Of a stretch of 64,000 nucleotides of DNA, positions 25,158 to 37,100 are shown piece after piece (the stretch's first letter is position 1; every line of letters starts with the position of its first letter). The stretch spans positions 1,159,346 to 1,223,345 of the forward strand of contig CADCCZ010000001.1 of assembly GCA_902800045.1 (NCBI GenBank), given 5' to 3'. The DNA is from an uncultured Bacteroidia bacterium (GTDB taxonomy: Bacteria; Bacteroidota; Bacteroidia; Bacteroidales; ML635J-15). The position numbers and the translations under genes are program-made. A model generated the notes under the pieces. It was not told where the DNA came from and did not search any database. It worked only from the letters and a program-made list of their open reading frames with translations.

Positions 25158-28100
25158 TTAGTAAACTATGGTTACCGTTCCCTTGTACGGTTCATCATCG
25201 TTGAAGAGATCGATAACATAAATGTATGTTCCAGCGGGTACGTAGTGTCCTCTGTAGCTTCCGTCCCAAGGTTCGCCGTCGCCGGTTGTCTTGAACATCA
25301 ACTGACCCCAACGGTTGAATACATAGATTTGAGCTTCGGGGAACATGCCGAGGTTAGCAATTATCCATTCGTCGTTGATACCGTCGCCATTAGGAGTGAA
25401 TACATTCGGGATACGCAAGCAGTCAACATCAACGTCAACAAGAGTAACCTTCTCTGTGAGAGATTTACATCCGTTTGCATCAACTACACCAACGATATAT
25501 TGACCTTCGGGTATATTCTGCATTATCGCTGTATCCGACATGTAGTTGTCCCAGTAATACTGATAAGGAGTGATACCACCTATTGCCGATATGTTAATCA
25601 TACCAGTACGGCTATTCTTACAGAATGGATTTTCACTAACGACATCAATCTTTATTTCTTCAGGCTGTCTAATAACTACCGATTTTACAGCTTCGCAACC
25701 ATTAGCATCGGTAACGCGGGCATTGTAATAACCAGCACCTATATTTGTAAACATGCTCGAAGTCGAAAGTTCAAGGACTCTTTCTACCGAATAACGGTAT
25801 GGTTCGGTACCGCCGTTGGCAGCAATTTCTATCTTACCATTTCTTTCGCCGTAACACTTAACATCGGTTGCCGCAATCTCCATATTAACAGCCTCTGGAG
25901 CGTCAATGCTTACGTTTCTCGAAGTTGAGCAACCTGCAGCATCGGTTATTGTAAGAGAATAAGTTCCTGCTGCAACATTGTCAAGATTCTGCGAGATTGC
26001 GCCATTATTCCATGCATAGCTATAAGGAGAAACGCCTCCAGTTGCCAATACGGTTACATGACCGTCGCGAGTATTATAGCACTTAGGTGATATTGGTGTT
26101 AGGTCAACAACCATTGCAGAAGGAGCTACGAGTGTCACGCTTGACTGACCGGAGCAACCCCAAGCATCGGTAACGGTAACCTGGTACGAACCGGCAAACA
26201 TATTGTTCACCATCGAAATCGAGTGTCCTGTGCTCCATGAATACATATATGGACTTGCACCGTTTTCGCATGTTACATTCATTATACCGTCGTTGGCTCC
26301 GTTACAACTGATAGGCTGAACAACAGAAGCATTAACAGAGAGCATACCGAGCATTCTTATTGTAGTGCTTGCTGTTGCAATACAGCTCTTTGAATCTGTT
26401 ACTGTCAAGTTGTATGTTCCAACATTCAGGTTCGAAAGCGATGTTCCAGTAGAACCAGTAGACCACATATAAGTGTAGTTAGGAGTACCTCCAGTTACAG
26501 CAGCATCGACAGATCCCAGCGATACACCACAATACAAATCGTGAGGATTCAATCCGACAACCAGTGGTTGAGGCTGCATTATATTGCAGCTCAATACAGC
26601 GGAACAACCTCCGTTATCGCGAACGGTTACAGTATACGAACCTGCCACCAGGTTATTTGCAGTAGCAAATGTCTGTCCATCGCTCCATGTGTAATAGTAT
26701 CCAGGATTACCACCGGTAGCCGTTACTGTTGCCGAGGTTGAACCACCATTACAATTAATAGTACCAACATTTGTAATCGAAGCTTCGAATACTGGAGCCT
26801 GAGTAATGTTAACAGAATTTGTATTTGTACAACCATTAGTTCCAGTTACGGTAACAGTATAAGTATCTGGAGTTGTCACAACAACTGTACGGTTATTGGT
26901 TCCATTAGACCATGCGTATGTTGCACCTGTACCGCCATTAGCAGTCAGCGATATTGAACTTATCAAGCAAGTCAATTCGGTAGCATTTGTGCTATTGACG
27001 ATCTGTGCTGCCGGAGGAGTAAAGTCTTCTCTAATTTCGACAGAAGCTGCAGCCGTACAACCGTTGCTACCTCTTGCTACTACCGAATACAAGCCCTGAT
27101 GGTCGAATGTACGCAACGAAGATGTTTCGTTATCATTCCATGTATAAGAGATTCCTGTACCCTGAACCGACAATGTCGCTTCTGGATTTGTACAGTTCAA
27201 TGTTACAATTTGAACAGGGCTACCTAACTGGTTTACAATAGAAACTGTAGGCTGAGTGTAATTTGTTGTAATCTGCTGTACGCTAACACTTGATGTACAT
27301 CCATTGAAACCTGTAGATGTTACTGTGTAAATACCTGCGCTAGTAAATGCATTTGTACTGCCCGTAGGATTTGTACCGCCAGACCATGCATACGAGATAC
27401 CATTTCCTGTAGCTTCCACTATAATCTGAGGAACATCGCAATTCAATTCGTAGAATCCCGTTGTACTATTAGCCTGAAGTGTTGGAGGCTCGGTATCTTC
27501 GGTTATTGTAATCGCAGCCGAGTTTGTACAACCATTACGAGCCGTAACAGTTACAGCATATACGCCTGGCTGAGTAATGTTCTGTTCCGGACCACCACCC
27601 CAAATCGAATTGTTCCATGCGTACAGATATCCACCCTGAGCAATGACATGTATAGTCTGAACATTACAATTAAGCTGCTCTTCTCCTGTAATATTATTGA
27701 TAGCTACTGCAGGAGCTTCGGTGTTGATGCCGATTTCTACAGATACTGTAGCAGTACATCCGTTAGTACCAGTTGCTTGTACTGTATAAATACCAGGTGA
27801 CGAAACTGTAACCTGCGATGTTGTCTGTCCGCCAGGATTCCATAAGTACGATGCGCCACCTGCAGCATTAAGTATCAACGACGGGTGAGCACAGTCGATT
27901 ATATACAAGCCATTTGTACTTAGTACAGATGGTGTTGGCGGGTTATGATCTTCGGTGATTACAACGTTTGCCGTACTAGTACATCCATTAGCGGCAGTAG
28001 ATGTTACGGTGTAAGTTCCAGGTGTTATAAATGTGTTTTCTGGAGTATCTATTCCATTCGACCACGAATAGGATACGCCCGAACCAGTTGCCGTTACATT

Positions 28101-31100
28101 GACAAGAGTATAATTACAATTAATTTCATTGTATCCGCTCTCGTTGGTTATCGACACCGTAGGAGGAACGATATTTTCTGTAATCGAGAATGGTCTCGTG
28201 TTTGTACAACCGTTAGTACCAGTAGCTGTAACATAGTATGTACCAATTGTATTGAAGGTATTGTGAGCTCCACCTGGAGTTGCACCACCAGACCACTGAT
28301 AAGAAGCGCCAGTTCCTGTTGCGGTCACTTCAATTGAAGTGACATCACAAGTAAGGACTGTTGTTCCGCTAAGATTAGTAAATGTAATATCGGGACGGTT
28401 TACACTTTCGGTTATGTCGATATTGGCAGTTGCAGTACAACCGTTTGAAGCAGTTGCAGTAACAACATAGGTACCTGTAGTTACAAGAGTGTTGTCGGCA
28501 GTAGTCTGGGTTGTACCCTGCGACCACAAATACGACTCTACTGTTGCTGAGCCTACAGCTGTTACCGAAATCTGGTTCATATCACATGTCAGTACTGTTG
28601 TTCCGCTATTGTTTGTTATATCGACAGTTGGCGGCACAATATCCTGACCAATTTGTATTGAAGCGACACTTGTACATCCATTAGGAGCAGTTGCCACCAC
28701 TGAATAAGTTCCAGGAGAGGTGAATGCATTACCTGTACCAGTAGTATTTTCACCACCGGCAGACCATACATATACATCTGCGTCGCTATCATCTTCGACA
28801 GATACCGAAATTGAGCGAACATTACAATTCAATACATCTGTTCCTGTATTATTCAGCAAGCTGACATTTGGAGTTGCAATATTCTGACCTATTGTAATCT
28901 GTGTAGAATTAGAACATCCGTTATCACCGACAGCTATAAGTTCATAGCGACCCGGAATTGTTACATCCATAGTAGTCCAATCCAAAGTTCCAGTTCCAGA
29001 TGCCGTAAGTGTTATTCTATCAGTAGTACATGTTAATATTGTATCAGGAGCAGTAATATTAACATCGGGCAAAGTAACATCCTGGGCAATGTCAATATAT
29101 GCAGTATCGACACATCCGTTAGGAGCAGTTGCGACAACAGAGTATGTTCCAGGAGTACTAACCCTTCGGGTTGTCCAGCTGAATGTAGAACCAGCAGGTG
29201 TTGCCCTAGCCGTCAAAGTAATAGCGAGGTCATTACAATTAAGTACTGTTGTTGGTGCTTCAATCCATGCATTAGGAGCGTCGTAATCCGGATTAATTGT
29301 ATACGAAGCTTCGGCAGTACAACCGTTGGCTGCTGTTCCTGTTACCGTATATGTTCCTGCCATTGTTACACTGAGAGATGCGCCAGCAGAAGAGTTTGCA
29401 TCATTCCACCTATAAGTTCTAGCACCGCTTGCTGTAAGAGAAACTGCCTGTACCCTACACGACAAGATATCACCGCTTGATACTATGTTGATATTCGGGT
29501 CGGCCTTATCTATACCAATATATATATTAGCTGTTGATACACAACCATTGGCAGCGGTAGCGACAACTTCGTATGTACCTTCTTGATCAACAGTTTGAGT
29601 TGTCCACGAAAGTGTTCCAGAACCGTATGCGGTAAGAGTAATTTCTGGAGTAGCACAAGTAAGTACCGTCGTAGCCGGGTTGTTGATTCCAACATTTGGA
29701 GTCGAAACATCCCTAGTTATCTCTATCGAAGCTGTATTTGTACAACCATTCAAGCCTGTTGCCTGTACGGTATACATTCCAGGAGTAGTAACAGTAAGCG
29801 TTGTCCAATCGAGCGTTGCACCTAGTGTAGAGGTTGTTGCCTCGAGTACAATCGACTCGTTATTAGCACATGTAAGCACCCTGCTAGCAGGCTCGGTTAT
29901 TGCGACCTGCGGAGTTGCTATGTCATTTGTAATTGCAATGCTAGTTGTTGCCGAGCAGGTATTTGCATCGGTTACTGTCACAACATAATTACCTACTGAA
30001 TTAATAGTATTGTTAGCATCGTTTATTCCGTTTGACCAAACGTATGATGTACCATTTGTTGCAGTAAGAGATATTGTTGTTACATCACAAGTCAAAACAT
30101 CAGTACCTGTATTATTTACAATATTAGGTTCTGGCAACGGATTAACAACTACTACAAATGGATCAGCATCGACAATATAATCCGAGCCGCTGCTGCAAGA
30201 ACGTGTAGTAAGTTGTACGGTGTAGCTGTAAGAACCAGCCTCTGTAGGTGTAACCGTAATACGATCACCGGTAGTTGTAAGCAAACCTGAGTTAGCCGAT
30301 GGGGTTGCAGACCATTGTAGAGTATAATCGCTTCCCGCATTCGAAACCATAGCTTGCAATACAGTATTCTTACCCGAACAAATTGGAGTCACTGCTGTAA
30401 CACTTACATCTGGGGTATCACCAATCGACACGGTTGCTTCAGTGTATGCAGTACAATCGTTTTCGTCGGTTGCGAGGACATAATAAACGGTTGTTTCGGT
30501 TAAGTTTGGAGTAACCAAAGTTTCGCCAGTCGTGTTGTCCGACCAAGAATATGTAAATGTACCATAGCCATCATCGGCATGAGCGACAAGAGTTGTACTT
30601 GTATTATCGCAGATAGAAAGCTGACCCGAGATTGCCACTGTAGGATGAGTAGGCTCGTCTCCTATTGTAACGGTATATTCGCTGTAGCAATCATCAGATG
30701 TTGAACCGCTAGAAACCCTTACAACATAATTGCCAGGATTTAATCCATTAAATACCACATTGGCTCCAGTTGAAGTAAGAGATTCTCCATTTACCTTTAC
30801 TACATAGGTTCCGCCTGCCAATGCACCCGAGAAGTTACCAACGGTTATTGAACCATTGTATGGCATTTCGCACCTTGTATTAGGCGATACGGTCACTTCG
30901 GCTTCTGGAATATCCGACACGGTTATTGCTTGTTCTACACTTGCTGTACATCCATTGGCATCGGTAACCGACAAAGAATAAGCAATATCGGTATTGCCAG
31001 GAGTAACCGTTGGATTTACCACTATTGATGTTCCAGTTGTTGATGCTGGCATTCCCGAAGTTATCGTGTAGGTTGCATTGCTCGATGTTACACATGTCCA

Positions 31101-34100
31101 TGCATACGATTCGAAAGATGCCGGATTAGATGTCAACGTAGCCGTTGAACCGTTGCAGATCTGAGTTTCTGATGGTGTTATACCAACAGTTGGATTGTTG
31201 AATACATTTATCGAAACTGGTAATTCTACATTTGTACAAGTTCCGGCAGCGCCTGTTGTAACGACCGAGAAACTATAATTACCAAACGCAGTCGGCGTAC
31301 CACTTAGAGTCAATGTATTTGTTCCGTTAGAAGTTGTTACACCAGCAGGCAATGTTCCTGCAGTAACAGCTCCAGTAGCGCCACCGCCGTATGTAAATAC
31401 CAAGTCGGTCATTGCATTACCTAGGCAGAAGCTCTGATTGTCGTTACCAGAAACAATAAGTTCTGGCATTCTATTTATTATAATAGTTCCGCTTACAGTT
31501 TCGGACTTACAAGGATCGACAGAACCTGTTGTAGTTACCGAATATTCGAATGTTCCTGTTTCGGTTGGAGTTCCTGAAATAAGAACCGTCTGTGTGATTG
31601 TATTTACAGAAGCAACGACACCATTAGGCAATGTTGCATTGAGAGCAGCAAGGTCGACACCAGTAGCGCCACCACCGAATGTATATACGATATCTTCGAA
31701 ATCGCCAGGCAAACATATCGACTGTTCATCTGTTCCGACAGCCGAAGCGAGTACAAGTGTTGCGTTCTCAGAAACTCTTATATTGCCAGTCAATGAGATA
31801 TTTTCGCATGGGCTTACTGCACCTACTGTTGTTATAGTATATGAGTAAGTTCCTGCTTCGTCAGTAGGATTGCCAGAGATTGTCACAGTAGAACCGGCGA
31901 CAGAATGAGTAACACCAGCAGGCAAGCCAGTTACAGTCACACCTGTTGCGGAACCGCCAAACGAGTACTGGATATTATCAGACCACGGTACATCACGGCA
32001 AAGGTCGACATCGGCAGAAGCCGAAACCAACTGTAATGTTGGCAACTCGTTTACTGTAATTGTTGCTGTCAATGTTTTATCTTCGCAAGGATCGTTAACA
32101 CCTGTTGTTACGACCGTAATCGTTCCAGATGCTGTTGGCATACCGCTAATAGTAAGTGTATGGGCGGTAGTATTGAGTTGCTGTGTCAAGCCAGCAGGCA
32201 TTGTTGCATTGGCACCAGTTGCACCTGCACCATAGGTATATACCAACGGGGTTATTGCAGAGCCTGAGCATACTGTCTGGCTATTGCTACCCGAAGTAAG
32301 TACAAGTGTTGGCGACTCATTTACCGTAATTGTTCTCGTTACTACTTCGTTAACACAAGGATCGACAGCACCAGTTGTGGTTACAACGTACGGGAACGAA
32401 CCCGAAACAGTTGGAGTACCCGATATCACTATAGTGCTTCCGACAATATTGAATTCCATACCAGCCGGCAAACCTGTAACATCGGCGCCATTAGCACCGC
32501 CACCAAAAGTGAACACAATATTTTCGGTCGGTGCAATATTTGCACATAATGTTTCACTTCCAGAGGTATATTCCAATGTTGGCAATGGATTTACGGTAAT
32601 ATCCATTGTAGTTATTGTTGCACACTGTCCAGCATCAGGAGTAAATGTATATCTGTTTGTTGAATTGGTTATTGCTGGTGTCCAGCGGCCAGTTATACCA
32701 TTGTTTGAAGTTGTTGGCAAATCGTTGACCGTAGTGCCTTCGCAATATGGACCTGCCTGGGCGAATTCAGGCACGATATTACCGACATTTACAATCAAAC
32801 GGCCAGTTAACGAATGTTCGGTACAATTAGAACCGGTGCCGCTATTGGTAGTTATTGTATAGTTGTATGTTCCAGGCTCCGACGGCATACCAGTTATTGT
32901 AGCAGTAGTACCTTCAACAACCAAAGCTACACCCGAAGGAAGTCCAGTTACTGTAGCGCTTACAGCCGAACCACCTATAGTATATACAATATCATCTATT
33001 GCCATATCTTCGCAAACTTCCTGGTCGTTGTTGGAACCAGCATTAAGAGTAATTGTTGGTTCGGTAACTGTGAATGTCAACGGTACAACAGTAGAGCATC
33101 CGTATCTGTCGAGAAGCGTTATGTTGCAGTTCGCTGGCATTGCCGATCCAGACTGTGGTGTTATAACCACATCGTGACCACTTACCGAAACCATCGAACC
33201 GCAATCGACTGTTGCAGACTCGAACCCTACAGTATAATCCCAATCGTTTGGCAACAATGCAGGATCGAGAGCAAGTTCCCAGTTGAAAATATATCCGTTA
33301 TCCTTTGCCCAGCTGTCGCAAACAGAGATTGTCCAAGTTCCGTTGAGAGGACAACCTATCAAGTTTGAGAAGCTCTGGAATGGCTGATAAATGTGTGTAC
33401 CAGCATTTAGATCCGAAGGAATTACATGATATAGAGTGTTTGTATTTTGTGTACCATTATTATAAACGGTAGTATTTGCACTCAAATTTGCAAGGTTGTA
33501 CACATATCCGACAGTATTATAGCTCTGATTGTTTGTCCAAGCGTAATCGTATCCCACACCAGCAAGGTTATGTTCATCATTCTCGTCACAAATTTGCGTT
33601 CCAGTAAGGTTTGTTCCATCAACAACATCATATATATCGGGTTCGCCAAAATATATACGGTTGTAGCGTGATGATTCGAGAGTGTAGGAAACGACACCGC
33701 TTCCACCATATACATTTGTCAAGAAGTGCTGTGCTGCCTGCTGCGTTGGGAATGCATAAGCGTCATCGGGATCGGTAGAGGTATTTCTTGACATGTATAC
33801 ATAATATGTATTAGAATTTGAAGTATAAGAAATTGCATAATATCCTCCAGCCGCATAGTACACAACCGAATAAGTTCTTGCGGTATAATATAACAACAGA
33901 TAGTTATCTATAAAGTCCCAAGCTTCTTCGGCAGTTGTAAACGAAACAAGGTATCCGTTGTATGATGTACCATTAACAGTAAATGTATATGCGGTATTTT
34001 GGTTATAAGGATAAGACCTGCCGAACATATAGTAACCATAATAATATGTAGTTGCCGATGAACCAACCCTCCAAACTGTATCGACAGCCATCGAAGGCCA

Positions 34101-37100
34101 CTGATATGTGTATGGGTCGATTGCCTGAGAATTGTATACGTTATGAGCTGCAGTATCGGTACTGTAGAAGTCGGGAAGAATAATAGACGAACGTCCGCTA
34201 GGACAAGTAAGCTTTATCTGGACATCACCGATAAACGAGTGTTCCATGTTTATTCTCAAGTATTCGATAGCATCAACATTTTGTACTATTGCACCGTCTT
34301 CATAATCGTAGAAAGTCACGCTTGAAGTGTAGCATTGATCTGTACAGTTTGGTCCGTCGGGAATAAATGTTTCTCCTGCCTGACCCAAAGTCGACTGAAT
34401 ATCGTAGGTTGTATCGGTAACCACTATTTCTGATCCGACACCTCCTATAGTAACAGTTCCCGAAGTTCCGACGCATATAGTTCCAGCATCAACCGAAGCT
34501 GTTTCGGTTTGCGGTCCTGCCGACACGCGAATTCTAGCATGGGCTACAGTCCTACACTGACCTTCGGCTACGGTAAGCGATACATCGTAACCTTGCTCGG
34601 CTGACGGAGTGTACGATACAGATTGACCACTGAGTATTGTAGGAGCAACACCATGATGAGGATTTACGCTCCATGTCCACGACGGACTTGTATATCCAGT
34701 CTGTGTTGCCGACATATTCACGCCAGAATTAAGGCACACATTGTAATAATATATATCGCCTACCACTTCGCTATATCCATTCAAAGTAACGGTAGCATCA
34801 GGACAGTTGATTTCGCATAATGGAGCATCTATGTACGTAGTTCTACTACAGTTAACCGACGATGTATTGAATGCTGCGGTTATTGTATGCTCCTGTCCGT
34901 CGCCAACAAGTCCGTTAAGATTATACGACATTGGGCTTGTAAATGGCGGATAATAAGTTTCGGTAATAGTTCCGTCGGTAACGGTAAGGGTACCATCGCT
35001 AGGAGCATCAGTAAAACTTATGTTTCCGCTTATAGAGAATGTCTGGTCTGCATTGCAGTCGCTAATATTTGTCGTGATGCTTGTTATCGCACAGTCGTTT
35101 ACAATGGTACAGTCGGAACGGCCAGCCCCTGCATCATTAATATTAGACTGTTCAAAGGTAATGTTACCGGTACATCCTGCGAAATTGGCGATAACAACCA
35201 CGTATATTTCACCGACCTGTGCATTTGGGATTTGCAAATATTCATCATGTGATGTAGAACCTCCATAATCGACTAGATTACCACAAGGCACAGCCAATGC
35301 GAATGTTCCATTTATAGCTCCTGATGCTGTACTCGACGTTGGCGTAGTGCCATTATACGAAGTACCATAGTATGATGCCTGAGTATCACCAGAATAATAT
35401 GAGTAATCTGTTCCATTTGTCAAATCGTTCTGACGGTCGCAAGTAACATTGTCAAATGGTCCCCAACATCCAAAATCGACATCACCACAAGAAGAATGGA
35501 TTGTCATATTGACAGGACCAGGTTCGGAAATACGAAGGAACCACCAAGTTGGATTGTGAGTAAGGAAGCTTCCTATTCCACCTATATTATCAGTACTTGT
35601 TGCTCCTATCGCCAGGTTATATACGGATTCCGACTCGTTTGAAGCACAGAATGCCATTGCATTTTCGCAATCGCTAGCACCTGTAATAGTTGGTGGTGTC
35701 GTACTATATTGGGCATACAAAGTAACATTTGAACAAGCCATATCCACAACAGAACCTGCGGCGTATGACGCCCCACTTCCATCGACAGAAGTATTCCATC
35801 CGACAAAATACAATCCCGAGCAAGTCGGCTTAGACGATGTTACAATTGCCGATGTTCCTGTTACGCTTGCCGGGGCAGCACTTGCTGTTCCCGTACAGTT
35901 TGCCGTAACATTGTATGTAAGAGTATGCGGAGTACCTGTGACATCAACATTTACGGTATATGAGCCAGAAGCAGGACAATAATCATTATACATACTTACC
36001 ATAGCTGTTATTACAGTTGTTCCCGACGATATTGGTGTTACGACGCCGGCCGACGACACTGTTGCAACATTCGGATTGGATGATGTATATGTAATAGTAC
36101 CACCCGATACTGGCGAAATGGTTGGAATTTGTGATGAGTTTGCACAACTTGTAAGGTTGACTGTCTGATTTGCAAAAGTAAGTGTACGGTCGGTACAATT
36201 TTCGATGCAGAATTTTAAATCGGGACGCTGAGCAGTAGTAGAGCCAGTTGATGTTGACACATTGTTGCCATCCAATGCCATTGGCGTTGAGGAATTGGTA
36301 GCGTAAACAACCATTCCAGTAGTGCTATTATAGTAAAAATTAGGATAAGTAACAGCTCCTTGCGTTGTCGACGTACGCCTGATAGCAACAACAATATTGC
36401 TTGTTCCATCCCATACCCAACCTGCAGAACTAATATTTATAGTATTCCATCCTTGAGAGAAATCAATTGTTCCGCTATACACTAACGTAAGGTTGGAATT
36501 CGAAATCCATGTTGTAGGAACAGATGTTTGATTTGTCATACCCAAGTAAACTTCGAAGGTCAAAGCACTTGAAGTTGTTCCTGCATAATTTAGGGCTATG
36601 CTCTGAAGTTCACCTGCTGTTCCACCAGCCGCAAGTATCTCCGAAGCAAGATACAATTGCTGCGTATAAGCATAATAGTTAAAGTATGTATATATACCTC
36701 CATATATACCAGAAGACGATGATGTGCTACCATCCCCAATACGAGCACATCCGTCGGTAACATTAAGCGTATATGTTATGATTCGAGGACAATAATTACT
36801 ATTCGAAGGAGTAAATGTTACAGTAATTGTAGCAGTTCCTTCTGCTCGTGCAGTAATCACACCAGAGGAAGAAACAGTAGCTGCCGCAGTATTTGAAGAA
36901 GAATACGATATAGTTCCAGCACTTGGGGTAAGCGTATTTGTCAGCATTGACGACAAATTAAGCGTTGATCCAACAAGTAGAGAGCCCGAACTAGAAGACA
37001 AAGCAAACGTTCCGCTCGGATCGGTACATCCACAACTTCCATTGAAAGTAAGTATAATATTTGGAAGACTAGAACTTACAGTTCCTGTTACTGCCGTTCC

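Noticed and set aside
28616..31848. Several plus- and minus-strand ORFs inside the first giant gene
   Set aside because: They are shadows of the repeat-rich coding sequence; none has its own start signals or domain content.
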